From: Maratus speciosus
Taxonomy: Eukaryota; Arthropoda; Arachnida; Araneae; Salticidae
DNA: 64,000 nt
Direction: 5' to 3'
Assembly (NCBI GenBank): GCA_963932465.1
Contig: OZ010786.1
Coordinates: 445,086,619-445,150,618 of the forward strand
Within the stretch, counting starts at the first letter, position 1, and every line of letters begins with the position of its first letter. Below, one piece after another: positions 1 through 11,226 of this stretch. The notes under the pieces were generated by a model. It did not search any database. It saw nothing but the letters and a program-made list of their open reading frames with translations, and was not told where the DNA came from. The position numbers and the translations under genes are program-made.

Positions 1-1485
1 ACTAGGAAAAAGTCAATCAAATTCAATGAGATTGTGTTTTATGGGCTCACTTTGAGTTGCTCAAAGGATGTGAAGTATCTGGGTGTCTATTTCGATGAGA
101 GATTGTGTTGGAAGAGGCACATGGATTACTGCATCAATAAGGCCAAAAAGATTTTCTGGTCATGCAGAAATGCTATTGGCAAAACATGGGGACTCAGCCC
201 AAAAGTGATCTGGTGGATATACAATATGGTGATCTGCCCTATGATCAATTATGGCAGTATAGCTTGGTGGTCAAGAACAATGACTGACATTGCCAAGTCA
301 GAATTAGCAAAACTGCAGAGGATGATCTGCTTGTCCATGACAGGTGTACTTAGGACAACTCCTACATCTGCTATGGAGCTGCTGTTGGGTATGTACCCAC
401 TGCATATGATTATTGAGGCAGAAGCATTGCTCTGCTCTTATAGACTCATTTTACATGGGCAGTGGCAGAGTTACTCGGGGTATCTTACTTGGGGCAGGCT
501 TAACTGTAAAATCAGTAAGCACCCAGTCTTTATCATGAAGGTTGACGGCATGCCTTTAAAGCATGTATTTGATAAGTCGTTCAGAGTTAGTCTTCACTCT
601 AAAGCTGAATGGGAGACTCTTTCTGTAACGGAGCTTAAGACTGGTATGATCTGGTTTACTGATGGTTCCAAGATGAATACTGGTACGGGAGCTGGGGCGT
701 GCTGCCCAGCTGATGGTACATCCTTCTTTTACCCACTGGGTAGATACGCCACTGTCTTTCAGGCAGAGGTCTATGCAATACTCATGTGTTGTTACATTTG
801 CATTGAGAGGGGGTATAGTGGCCTGTCTGTCAATATCTACTCTGACAGTCAGGCAGCATTACTTGCCTTACAGAAACGTACAATTACTTCTAGGATTGTT
901 TGGGAGTGTTACTGCTCTTTGAACAGGCTTGCCAGTAATGGTAATGATGTTGTTATACATTGGGTACTTGGTCATACTGGCATCCAGGGTAATGAGCTTG
1001 CTGATAGTCTAGCAAGGAAAGGGTCGGTTACTCCATTTGTTGGACCTAAACCAGCTATTGGCATTTCCAAAGAATGCATTAGAACTACTGTTTTTAGAAT
1101 TTTAAGAGAACAGCAGTATCAAGAATGGCTTCACTCAAGAGGACAGAGACAAGCGAAAGAGCTCAATAGCGGATGCCCTAGCAAAAAGGCAAAAGAACTC
1201 ATTGGGCTCAGGAGGAATAGTCTAAGAAATATGGTGGAACTGTTAACAGGACACTGTAGACTTAATGGACACCTTAGTACCATGAAGGTGGTTAATGACC
1301 CTCTTTGTAGGGGTTGTAAGTATGAAGAGGAGGCTGCCTTACATGTGCTCTGTAACTGTGAGGCATATGCTGCTCACCGTTTCGAACACATGGGTCGACA
1401 TCTGATTGAGCCATGGGAAATTCAGGATATTCCTATCAAATGCCTGCTGAATTTTATGTCAGCTACTGGTCTATTTAAGGACTAA
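1..1485 (+). CDS. LINE (I/R1/jockey-like) ORF2, C-terminal part: RT thumb, RNase H, zinc-binding tail
   Basis: The frame is open from the first base of the window, so this is the 3' portion of a longer reverse-transcriptase ORF. Numbering from the GTG at 34: residues about 14-80 hold the end of the reverse transcriptase (KYLGVYFDERLCWKRHM). An RNase H domain follows with its acidic residues in place: D210 (FTDGS), E245 (QAEVYAI), D271 (YSDSQAAL) and H314/D324 (GHTGIQGNELAD). A Cys/His cluster near C425, C428, H437 and C440/C442 matches the zinc-binding tail of these elements. No frameshift or stop breaks the 495 codons, so the copy may be recent. It would copy element RNA into DNA at the target site. 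The RNase H plus Cys/His tail points to the I/R1/jockey group; the exact clade is not resolved. Confidence 0.93.
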   Translation, partial: TRKKSIKFNEIVFYGLTLSCSKDVKYLGVYFDERLCWKRHMDYCINKAKKIFWSCRNAIGKTWGLSPKVIWWIYNMVICPMINYGSIAWWSRTMTDIAKSELAKLQRMICLSMTGVLRTTPTSAMELLLGMYPLHMIIEAEALLCSYRLILHGQWQSYSGYLTWGRLNCKISKHPVFIMKVDGMPLKHVFDKSFRVSLHSKAEWETLSVTELKTGMIWFTDGSKMNTGTGAGACCPADGTSFFYPLGRYATVFQAEVYAILMCCYICIERGYSGLSVNIYSDSQAALLALQKRTITSRIVWECYCSLNRLASNGNDVVIHWVLGHTGIQGNELADSLARKGSVTPFVGPKPAIGISKECIRTTVFRILREQQYQEWLHSRGQRQAKELNSGCPSKKAKELIGLRRNSLRNMVELLTGHCRLNGHLSTMKVVNDPLCRGCKYEEEAALHVLCNCEAYAAHRFEHMGRHLIEPWEIQDIPIKCLLNFMSATGLFKD

Positions 1486-2108
1486 GTGAGGATGTTTTTC
1501 TTCTTTCATTTTTGGGGGATAGCACAATAGACCCCTGGTCGCGGTGCTTTGGCTCAGGCCACCCCCCCCAGTAATACAGTGTATTAAAATTATGATCAAT
1601 AGGGGAAGACACCCTAGGAGGATTAGAAGGAAGTAGGACCTTGGAACATTTTTCAGTAAATAATTTTCTAAATTATATTAATATTTATTTTTTTTTCTAA
1701 AACCAATTAGACATATAGTTATAAACATTTCTGTATCAAATAAATATCATAAATCTAATATCTTACTGAAGAGAATAATAAAAACAAAACAAAAAAAAAA
1801 AAAAAAACCTTTAAAATGTTCTGCAGCCAGGATTGTTAAAAATTACGATTTTTTATATTTAAATCAGATTTTTTTTTATTAATATTATTTGTGTACTTAT
1901 TTATGTATGTGCGTGTATTTATTTTTTCTGTATAGATTTACACATTTCTAATAATTTCATTGCATTTCCTAGATAAAAATTCAAGCTATTTTAAATAAAA
2001 ATTCAAGCTATTTTAAATAACAATTAAAAATTGTTGCAAACAAATTTAAAAGATTTACTTAAAACATAAACTTTTAATACTCTACAATTAAATTTAAATT
2101 GTTATACA
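1486..2108. other. LINE 3' UTR followed by AT-rich gene-free sequence
   Basis: After the ORF stop there are about 130 bases of less AT-rich sequence, including a run of C at 1560-1569, that is probably the element's 3' UTR. No clean poly(A) tail or target duplication was found. The rest is AT-rich, with an A run near 1790-1807 and a duplicated AAATTCAAGCTATTTTAAAT at about 1977-2020. No gene is seen. Confidence 0.5.
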
Positions 2109-2110
2109 TA

Positions 2111-2562
2111 CCGGGTGTCCTAAAAAGGACTGACTGATTTTAAAATTCAATAACTTGTAAACGGTGACATATTTAAAAAATTCTTGCAGGAGGGTTATGC
2201 ATAAGGCCAAAAGTTTTTTTGACAGTGATTTTCAATTTTAGTTCGAATTACAAACAATAGATGGCGCTGCGATCAATAGACGCTAAATTCAGGCTCGATT
2301 TTTGGTACTTCACGGCCCGGATAATACATTTCCATCTCCTTTTTCTGCATGGAACAAGATAAAGGACCAAAAATCGAGCCTGTATTTAGTGACTATTGCT
2401 TACAGCCCCATCTATTGTTTGTAAATCGAACTAAAATTGAAAATCACTGTAATAAAACTTTTGACCTTATGCATAACGCTCCTGCAAGAATTTTTTTAAT
2501 ATCTGTCACTGTTTGCAAGTTATTGAATTTTAAAATCAGCCAGTCCTTTTTGGGACACCCGG
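2111..2562. mobile_element. Foldback MITE, Tc1/mariner type, TA target
   Basis: The ends are CCGGGTGTCC and GGACACCCGG, flanked by TA on both sides. The inverted repeat continues inward for about 200 bases per arm with scattered mismatches: both arms carry versions of CAATAACTTGTAAACGGTGAC, CTTGCAGGAG.GTTATGCATAAGG and ACAATAGATGG. The centre at about 2300-2350 is unpaired. There is no transposase, so it is non-autonomous. The overlapping 93-residue ORF is an accident of one arm. Confidence 0.85.
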
Positions 2563-3144
2563 TATATCTTTGCATGGCATGTTCTGTGTATAGATTTCTA
2601 GTTAATTTAAAGTTATTTATTTTTCATTAATGTATTACTCCAATAATATATATAAACACATAATAACTGTCACAAAGAATTTTAAAAGTATATGTGTATT
2701 CTATCGCTGATTCAGATTCACGAATGTTATCTGTATCACATAGAATGCAAGTTTCTTTGTGTTTTACATTCTTGACATAATCCCCATCACTGCACTATTT
2801 GCATATTGCTATTACACCTTTTCCAAAAATAGTATTTTTTTTTCTGTAAAATAAAGCCATATTGGATCTTTTTTTCTGTGAACCATTTTTCTTATGTATG
2901 AACAAATCCAAAAGCTCTCAGTAACCATACCTAGTATTAGTAAATGACGTTACTGTTTGAACTTTTGATTCACACTATACTATACCAATCTAATGTAACT
3001 GAAAGCCTAAAATTATCCATTGTTAGTGTTATCTCCCCAGCTGTTGACAATTTCAACAATCAAATCACGCTTACTGGACAGTAGGAATGACTGCTTTGCT
3101 TGGAAATAACAAGGATTTGTTTAAGAAAAATTTGGGTCCTTTAA

Positions 3145-3218
3145 CCACTTCACCGGTGACAGATATGGGGAAACAGTGCTTTTACCCCCGACTTATCTCG
3201 GGGCAAACAGTGAAGTGG
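3145..3218. mobile_element. 74-bp piggyBac-like mini-MITE, TTAA target
   Basis: TTAA occurs immediately on both sides. The ends CCACTTCACCGGTG and CAGTGAAGTGG are inverted repeats of about 10 bases. TTAA duplication is the hallmark of piggyBac elements, but the unit is very small and the inverted repeat short, so the family call is tentative. Confidence 0.5.
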
Positions 3219-3222
3219 TTAA

Positions 3223-3513
3223 AGGGCCTTTTACAATTTTTTTAATATTTAGACAGGACCCTTCACATAAATTCCATCTAAAAACAAGACACTTCACAAA
3301 ATTCTTTCAAAATAGACCTTTCCCTAAACTTTTCTGTCACCAGACAAACTTTCACAAATTAATTTTTTTAAAAAATATGAATAAACGATCTTGTTATAAA
3401 CATAAACAAGAACTAATATATAATGATTTTTTCAAATTCACAAAATTGTGATTAGATTTTTCAATTAAAAAAAAACTTCACAAAAACAGGACACATAAAT
3501 CCTGGACAGACCC
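3223..3513 (-). mobile_element. Decayed repeat, relative of 57307-57823
   Basis: The segment repeats a TTCACAAA motif and ends in CCTGGACAGACCC, the reverse complement of the GGGTCTGTCCAGG seen at 57311. The 57-kb copy has the same TTTTGTGAAGAGTC-type repeats on the opposite strand. The left boundary is unclear and no target duplication was found. Confidence 0.4.
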
Positions 3514-4218
3514 ATGAATAAGGTACAGTAATATTCCTTATATTTTCAATTGAAGTAAGCAATGAATTCTAGTTAAAGAAAGGAAAAAGGGATTAGTCAC
3601 AGTTATTAAAGTATTTTCAGTAATAGAAAAAAGATGAAATTGGAATTCTATAATTTTGTGTTAGACAAATAGTCGAAATATTTATTATGTTATAGTCCAA
3701 GTATTAATCATGTTATTTGATCAATTTTGAATCACCAAGATATGGGATACAATAATTTGCAGGTCTAAGCAACTAAGCATAAAACAAATTCGTGAATTGT
3801 GTTTGTTTTCTGCTTCAGAATAAGCAACTCTGCACTGAAAATACTATTATATTACATACATTATTTTAAATAGATTTAACTATAACTTAAGCATTTAACT
3901 TGCAAAAATGAACTGATCATTTAAAAAAGAAAACAATTTAAAAATGATAGAGAAGAATGCACTAATGATTGATAATATTTTTAATACAATTGCATTTACT
4001 TTCATAAAATAATAGTATTTTGAACTTATAAGTTTTATTTAATGTTATTAAAAGGTAATTTTTAATCTAAAATGAATGATGACTTTTCTTTAACATAAAT
4101 GATGAATTTGATTTTTATTTAACCTGTAAATATCAATGTAAAAAAAAAAAAACTGATTTAAATCAAAGATTAAAAAAATAATCATTTGATTTAAATCAAA
4201 CAACCCTACGTGGGACAG
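3514..4218. other. AT-rich stretch ending in a TTTGATTTAAATC repeat end
   Basis: No coding sequence is seen. The final part (about 4150-4208) has repeated GATTTAAATCAAA and ends CAAACAACCCTA, which looks like the right end of a hAT-like element. A matching left end was not located. Confidence 0.4.
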
Positions 4219-4226
4219 GCTGGGAC

Positions 4227-5227
4227 TAGTACTGGGTGATGCATCGATACATCATGAGATATCGATTTAAATCATAAATTGCCAAACTGCTTTCCTGATT
4301 TAGCGATGCATCACACCAAGATCACAAATGAATGGGAGAGTACATGGAAGACTGGTTTCGTCTCTGATGTGAATATACAGCGTGTGCATAGTTTGTGATG
4401 TACATTGATGATGTAACAGACTGATGGCAGAGTAAGGGGAGAACAGTTTCTCCTTCAATCATCAAAGCAGATAACGCAATCAAAAATCGCTACATGCTTG
4501 ATATTTTCAAGTCTGTTTTTCTAGCTGTATGAAGGCACCACGATGTTCATTTGAGAAAATACGGTGATGCAAAATATGCATTTTCCCTAGGCCATATCAC
4601 TCTGACTGGTATGCATCGCAGGCATACGATGCATCACACTGGGATCACAAATGAATGGGAAAGTACCAGGAAAACTGGTTTTGCCTCCGATGTGAATAAA
4701 CAACATGTGCATAGCTAGACATCGATGATGTATAAGACCAATGGCAGAGTAAGGGGGAGACTGGTTTCTCCTTCAATCATCGAAGCAGATAAACAACGCA
4801 ATCCAAAACAGCTGCATGCTTGATATTTTCATGTCTGGTTTTCTAGCTGTAAGAAGGCTCTACAATGTTCATTTGAGAAAGTACAGTGATGCAAAATATA
4901 CATTTTCCCTAGGTCATATCACTCCGACTCTAAATGTGTGCGATAACATATAGAACCAGTTGATTTTTCATCTTGCATTGACAGAAAAAAAGTATTGGTT
5001 CATTTGTTCATTTTGATAGGATAATCCTCCGCCCCCCCCCCCCCCTTTTTTTAAAAGAAAAAAATAAGTAAAATATAACATTAAATAAATGTATAAATTA
5101 AAAGAATTAGTAAATATAATAATTTTGCTGGCAACTGAATGAAAGACACTTGAAACAAAAGTCTAACATCATGATTTTACTGTGGCGATACATCATGATG
5201 TAGAAATTGAAACATCGCCCAGTCCTA
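4227..5227. mobile_element. hAT-like non-autonomous element, 8-bp TSD
   Basis: The left end TAGTACTGGGTGATGC pairs with the right end GCCCAGTCCTA as an inverted repeat. Flanking octamers are GCTGGGAC (4219-4226) and GTTGGGAC (5228-5235), which match at 7 of 8 bases. An 8-bp duplication and TAG...CTA ends fit hAT. The interior is an internal duplication plus AT-rich filler, with no transposase. The ends resemble those of 16834-19813. Confidence 0.8.
4303..4929 (+). repeat. Tandem duplication, about 323-bp period
   Basis: Two copies (4303-4607 and 4626-4929) share GATGCATCACAC, ATCACAAATGAATGGGA, CTGGTTTC.CC and TGCAAAATATGCATTTTCCC in the same order, at an offset of about 323 bases. They diverge by roughly 10-15%, so the duplication predates some drift within the hAT-like element. 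Confidence 0.85.
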
Positions 5228-5453
5228 GTTGGGACGGTAGTTTTAAACAAAAATACATATAAAATTTTATATTTGATTGATGAACAAAGCTTTATTTATA
5301 AAACTTTAGTTGAACATGAAATACTATAAACATTGAAACATTTTTAATAATTTGAGTTGTAACACATGTTTTAATTAACAGATCTTGTACTTGATGCAAA
5401 CAAATTGATGTTCTTCAAAGTATTATAAAACACATCTTTGACCTATTGTCTTT

Positions 5454-6350
5454 TTATAAGGGCCAAGAATTTAAAAGAATATCTGTTTGATACGCAAATG
5501 TGCTGTCATGCTTATCAAAATAAAAAAAAGACCACTCTTGATCTTGTCTTCTCCAAATGGATATCTCATACTTGCTGCTGTCTTCAATATTTTGAACATG
5601 ACCTACAAATGAAACAATGCTTTGTATTCCTGCAAAATTTACCAATGTATACTTTCCACAGTGGTTTTGTCTTTAGCCTGTAACAGAGTTTCCCCTAGAC
5701 AGTTTCAGGAGGGTGCTGCACCCTGCCTGCCCTTAGGTTTACAAAATTCACCCCTCTTGCCCCTCTTAAACAAATTAGCACCTTTGTTGCCCCCATCTGA
5801 AAAAAGTGCCTTTGCTTCTTTGTTTATAAAAAAAAATTACTAGCATAGTACAAATTCACTCATTGCTGTCTTTTAAATAGTGTCCTGTCTATTAAATATT
5901 AAAAGTATTTTTAAAAATCAAAAGAATGCCTTTAAAGATTAAAAAAAAAAAAAAATGCCTTTAAGAATCCAAAACATGCGCTTTGGCATTCAAAAGTGCC
6001 CTTTTCCCACAAGCAGCAGCCTGCCCTTTTTTAAACCTGGTGGATACTCTGGCCTGTAAACTTCTGGACCTATCTTGAGCAAGTTTGTCATCTGTAGGTA
6101 AAGCATCATCACATGAACAGTTAAATTCATCACTACTGCCATGACACAAATCACTTATATTTGTTTTCCTTCCAGGGGTAATTTTCACCAATTTTGCTAG
6201 TGCAACTGCCTCATCCTCACTGCTTGATGAAAATTCTGACTGTGCACTTTTTTTTTCCTTCTGTAAGTTGCATTTGATCTTTTCAGCAACTTTGGACATG
6301 TCCCAAGGTACCCCACAACCGAGTGTTCTAACGTGCCCCATTTCACACAT
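5454..6350 (-). pseudogene. pogo/jerky-like transposon protein remnant, split by a MITE
   Basis: Read leftward from 6350, an open frame encodes an acidic, serine-rich segment (SEFSSSSEDEAVALAK). It runs into the MITE at 6051-5684. On the far side a frame at 5645-5454 encodes IVSFVGHVQNIEDSSKYEI and ends near TDIL, resembling the small C-terminal domain that follows pogo/jerky-type DDE transposases in invertebrates. With the MITE and one target copy removed the two parts become adjacent, but a stop and a frameshift still separate them, so the gene was probably dead already or has decayed since. The domain assignment is from memory of the pattern and is tentative. Confidence 0.55.
5684..6051 (-). 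mobile_element. hAT-like MITE (CAGAGTTTCCCC family), copy 1
   Basis: The ends CAGAGTTTCCCC and ATACTCTG are inverted. An exact 8-bp duplication, GCCTGTAA, flanks it (5676-5683 and 6052-6059). The body is full of GGGCA/TGCCC-type phrases and is the reverse complement of copy 2 at 40080-40441. It sits inside the pogo-like remnant, whose sequence supplied the duplicated octamer. Confidence 0.9.
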
Positions 6351-6666
6351 TAAATAACAGAAACTTTTACACTATTAAGCTTAGCATTTATTGTGTGGCA
6401 ATATATTTTGTTTCCTTTCCCCAGGCAGTTTAATTAATCTTACTTTTAAACATCTCTTATTTATTTAATCTAACCTTTTCTGTTTTAAAATTACTGGTTT
6501 CATTTCCCATTTTCAGTTTAAGCAATGTTTTCATTTCATCACGCGATGTTTGGTAAATCGCATTTTGCGATCCCCTCTGCGCCGTTTTGGCGATGTCGTC
6601 TCGCTCCTGTCTTTTCTCGGCGCGCTCTCACCGTTGTACGGCAACCCTTTAGCTGCCGCGCGTGAG

Positions 6667-6703
6667 TTTAAAAGCTTTCTTTCTCTCTCCTGGCAGTTCA
6701 GTC
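6667..6703 (+). promoter_or_regulatory. LTR core promoter: TATA-like box plus arthropod initiator
   Basis: TTTAAAAG at 6667-6674 lies about 33 bases upstream of the A in TCAGTC (6698-6703), the spacing expected for a TATA box and an arthropod initiator. The same arrangement is kept in the right LTR near 11505-11545. This predicts RNA polymerase II initiation inside the LTR. Confidence 0.55.
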
Positions 6704-7023
6704 TAGTGCAGTTACTGGTATAGAGTAAAACGATTTGGCTCGCCGCACATTCCGTGGGCCTCGTGCTCCGGAAGTGCCGGTAATGTCGGAAGTCAATGCC
6801 ATAGTTTTGTTAGAGAATGTTTTTTTATAATGAGGTTAAGTCTTCTCTCCTAGAGACCTCTTCGTAGTATTTTATTCAACTAGTTTGTAGCATATATTCA
6901 CATAAATTATTGAAGATACTTTGTGAAAATCAAGACTGATTTATAGCCTCACAGATGCTTTATGATCATCGGATGCCGAGCAGTGGACCCCACCTTTCAC
7001 CTGCATACTCCAGTACTGAAAGA

Positions 7024-7029
7024 AATAAA
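7024..7029 (+). terminator. LTR polyadenylation signal AATAAA
   Basis: AATAAA is followed about 25 bases later by a GT-rich stretch (AAGTGTTGGTTT). It is conserved in the right LTR at 11855-11860, where it would terminate the genomic transcript. Confidence 0.5.
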
Positions 7030-7301
7030 GTCTTCCTTGTATAAAACAAGTATAAGTGTTGGTTTATTTAGTGCAAGAGTGGAGGTACTGTATCTTATTT
7101 CCTTTTTCCTTTCTCAGCTTGATCACCTACTAGGATCGGGTTATTCAGCTTCATTCACAGCGCATAATTTATCGAGGCAACTGGACGATCGCGTTTATTC
7201 TAATGAATCCATTTCTAGTATGCAAAAGACAATAGGAGAACCTTTTTAGGAAATATTATAAGCACCCATTAGAACAATCAATTAATCACTTCTTAATAAA
7301 A

Positions 7302-7317
7302 TGGTGCTAGTGCCAGG
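7302..7317 (+). other. Putative tRNA primer-binding site
   Basis: TGGTGCTAGTGCCAGG begins three bases after the LTR. It starts with TGG, as expected for pairing to a tRNA CCA end. The priming tRNA was not identified. Confidence 0.45.
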
Positions 7318-7319
7318 TG

Positions 7320-9460
7320 CACAGACAGTGCATTTGAGTGATCAAGCAGAAGCATAAGTTTTTCAATGACTTTTTATGTATATAACAAATTTTACTGATT
7401 AATCGTATTTACTCCAGCTTTTTCTTTTACTGATTTTCATTTTTACAAATGTATTTTAATGGATGCATTCAGATTTAAGTATTATAGCGATTGCATCGTT
7501 TTATTTTCGGCGACCACGTGCTCCAGTTTTTTTTTTTTCCTCTTCAAAAAAAAAGAATTTCGAACAATAGTTTAAGTAAAAAAAAAAAAAAAAGAATAAA
7601 TAAAATAATAATGTGGCAGTTTTGTGAAAATATAGAAATAAATAATACATGAAGATAAATTGCTGAATAAGATGAAATATCGTGCACATGTAGTATTTGT
7701 TCTAAGTCCGTTTTTTCTTTTCAAATATTTCATTTGCAATGAAAATTTTAGTAAATATGAGAAAATATGATGTCTCTTACGACATTTATAACGCTTTTTT
7801 TCAAGATTTAATAGTTCAAATGATGGATGTTAATAGATAGAAATGCAATACGAGATCATGCCTTATTTTAGCACGTTGTGCTCTGTCAAGAATAATAACA
7901 TCAGTTTTACATTTTAAGTAATTTTTTTGCCTCAAGTAAGAAGATTTTGTTTTTAAAAAGAAAATTTTAAGTGTTTTGTATTGTGTGATGTGGAAGATTG
8001 ACAAAATTCAAGTGTTTTAAAGCTATTTCAGAGAGCAGTCAGATCTTGTCACAGCATTCAGTGCAAAGTTTCATTTTTCATGAATGATAATGTCGGAATA
8101 CCGTATTAAATGTAATTATTTCTCAAGATTTTTTTAAGAATGCTTATAAAAGCAGATATAAAAGCAGAAGAATTCAAGTTTGCATCAAAATTTCACATAC
8201 ATATTTGGTGTCCATTTCATATGGAACTTTTTTCTTCATGTTTAGCACTATTTGGGCTTATGTGCGACATAAAAAATTATTTTTGCATTATGAGGGTACG
8301 TGCAAAAATTCTTCCATTACAATAGAAAATTAGAGTGCTGTATTTTAATACAGAATTTATATGGTCTGTGTATTCAGCCATTATATGATGCAGTTTGTTT
8401 TCTTCAAAACATATCCATTTTTATAGCAAAAATTTTAAATAGTCAATTTTTATTTTAAGGAATGTTATAAATAATTTCAAGTTTTTTTATATTTTGTGTC
8501 AATGTTGAAATTCATTTCAAAAATATATGTGACCTTACGTATGAATTTATAGGGGTTCAGGTCTCACGATAAGGATTAGTGCAGTCTGAACTCTAGTTTG
8601 CATGCTATTGCGAGATGTATGCAAATATTCAAGTAAACGTAATTTATCACATACAGCTGTATTTTTTTATACAGATATGGTTTGTCTATACAACCATTAT
8701 GACACAGATTTAACCGCTTGGATGTTTTATCCATGTTTATAGAAGTTAAATAGTTTTATAGTTTGTGAAAACCTAACAAGAATACCAGTTAAGTGAAAGG
8801 CATACATATCATATGGAACTGTATCCAGTTTTCTTTTAGAAACTATACATTCCAAAAATTTTTAAGCTACAAGTTGACTCTACAGTGTCTAATTTCATCT
8901 CAGCATCTTCAAGTATTTTCATCAATTTGTGTTTTTTTTTCTACTCATCAGTGTTATGTCACAGTGTATCTTCCATGCCAGTTCATAGTCATCATTCAAA
9001 ATTAGCATTTCAAAGAAGACATAGAATTGTGAAAAATTCAAGTATTTTATAAATAGTTTGTGTGATAAAATACAATACAGTATTAATAGTGAAACTATTG
9101 TGACTGTTACGTCCAGTGTTTAATTTATCTTCACAGCATGAACTCTTTCAAGCAGAACAGAACATTTTTTTTTAGGCATAAAATCTTACATGCAGTGATA
9201 CTATCTTCTGATACCAGCATATTTTTACAGCTACAAGATTAGGACATTTGTCTTATAATTTTTAAATATTTTTTGTTTCAGCTTTTCTTATGTTTGACAT
9301 AGTTAAAGATGCTGTTCAATACATCCAACATCTGCAGGCAGATGGTGAATTTTTATCATAGTATTTCTTTTAAATTAATTTGTTCTGAACTCTTTTTCAG
9401 TTTTTTTAATACATATGTATACATTGTTGTTTTGTGTTTATAATGCATGTTTTTCAACAG
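7320..9460. other. LTR element interior, AT-rich with decayed repeats
   Basis: No coding frame is supported. Related phrases recur about 320 bases apart near 8335-8450 and 8650-8760 (GCTGTATTTT..ATACAGA, then ATCCATTTTTATAG / ATCCATGTTTATAG), suggesting an old tandem duplication. Confidence 0.4.
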
Positions 9461-9463
9461 GTT

Positions 9464-9921
9464 CCAGTGGTGACTTTGTCACATTTCAACTATAGTGTAG
9501 TGTTAGAAGATTCAAATGCATTTTTAAACTTACCAATAATTGTTTTTAAATTTTTACAATATTCCAGTGGTGACTATAGTGGTCACACCATTTTCCAAAA
9601 ATTGTAGTGAAATGCAATTTTTTTGGGCACATTTTAAAAATTTTGACTCTTTTTCAAGATTGCACATTTTTCAATTACTAGTGGTGACTTTGTGTCACAT
9701 TTTGAAGTACAAAAAGAAAAAGAATAAAATGAAAATTTTTTGTACGTTACATTTTGACTTTTTTCAAAAAGTTAATTTTTCCAATAATTTTTTAGTGGTG
9801 ACTTCGTGTCACATTGTTAGTTATTTAGTAGGCTATAAATTTTTTTAATGCATTTTTGGTATCATTCTCAATTTTTAAGATTCAATTTCTAGCAACATTC
9901 CAGTGGTGACTTCATGTCACA
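9464..9921 (+). repeat. Five-copy array of a palindromic GTGGTGAC...GTCAC motif
   Basis: Motif copies begin near 9464, 9564, 9679, 9794 and 9900. Each reads approximately AGTGGTGACTTYGTGTCACA, in which GTGAC and GTCAC are inverted around a short spacer. Copy 2 is altered (GGTGACTATAGTGGTCACAC). Between motifs, weakly related AT-rich sequence (CACATTTTGACT.TTTTTCAA) recurs, so this is a degraded tandem repeat of about 100-115 bp whose motif core is much better conserved than its spacers. Confidence 0.75.
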
Positions 9922-11226
9922 ATGTAGTCGTTAGACTAATATTTCATGAAACATGTTTGTTTCACATTTCCACTTTCTTTACATTTTTTTTTTAATTTTA
10001 CAATAGCTTACGGGTATCATTTTTTTCTCAACCATTCTTTGCGAATAACTCATTTTTTATGTATCATGTCAATGATACTTATAGACATGCTTTGAGTATT
10101 GTAATAATATTTTAGAATTTTTTACCAGTGTTTGTCTGTTGACAAAATTTTAGTGAATTTTCAAAACCTTTTTGAATTTTCAAAATTTTCTTGATTTTTT
10201 TCAAAAAAAAAAAAGAAAAGTTTAAATTTTTCTTTTATGTGTCTATGTTCTTCTCATGTTATGTTATGTTTCTTCTCTAGAATGTACTTACAAGAAAATA
10301 TTCAAATTTGTGTTTCAAAAAAAAAAAAAAAAAAAGATATACTTACATTTTACAATTTTTTTTTCAGTGTACAATAGTAACATGCTAGCAAAATCTCAAA
10401 ATAGATTTAAACAAAAGTAGGAATATTCTATATGAATATTTGTTTTCATGTAAACAGACATGTTTACAAAAAATTTTTTACTATATCAATTTTTACCATG
10501 GTTTAATAAATTATTGTGTACGTACCTATTTTTACAATTTGTGAGCTCACACACCTTTTTACTTTTGATTATCACTTTTTGGTGTTAAATTTTATTGCTA
10601 TAGCAGTGTGTTTATATTTGTATATGTGTAAAATTTTTTGATAGTAAGTATCCTCTTAGGGTTATGCAGTTTTGCCCATGTTGTGAGTAGTCTTTTTCAT
10701 GTGATTAGTACTATGTGTATAATGTTTTGACCTTTCCTAATTTTTTTGTGGTACCACTCCCCCTTTTCTTTCTTTTAATTTATAGTGTAATTTTTTATAT
10801 AGGTTTAATTAAGTATAACTGTAAATTATTTTTCTCAACATGTGTGTACATGTACTAATTGTTTTTCAAAGCTACCCACCTGTAGAATAACGTCTGTTCC
10901 CCGTGTAGTCCTGATGGCATCTGATGATCCTCCGGTATTCTCTCAACTTCACCTATTTTTCTTTTCAGGTTTGTTGTTTACCTTGTTTTGGGTAAGTTCT
11001 TTTTCAGTCATTTCATTTAATTGTTGTTCCATTTAATTGCTTGTCTCCTTTAGTTCAATATCAGTCACTTTTAGTTTTTTTTGTTCATTTTTGCATCTTG
11101 TTTGGAATTCTTAGTGTGAAGAAATCAACTTTATTTCTGCAATAAAGCATTGGAGTTTCAGACCTTGCTTCAGCTCTTATAGCTATGGACTAAAAGTTCT
11201 TTTCAATGTTTGTTGGGGGTGTAATA

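Larger units (their letters stand above)
6389..7298 (+). repeat. Left LTR, 910 bp
   Basis: Starts TATTGTGTGG and ends CACTTCTTAATA. It contains a GC-richer core (about 6540-6790) in otherwise AT-rich DNA. TTTAAAAG at 6667, then TCAGTC at 6698-6703, then AATAAA at 7024-7029 allows a U3-R-U5 reading with R starting near 6700. A nine-base segment near 6780 is absent from the right LTR. Confidence 0.9.

Noticed and set aside
6962..7249. A 95-codon ORF with ATG, repeated identically at 11793-12080.
   Set aside because: It lies in both LTRs, spans the polyadenylation signal, has no known domain, and its identity between copies is explained by LTR identity.
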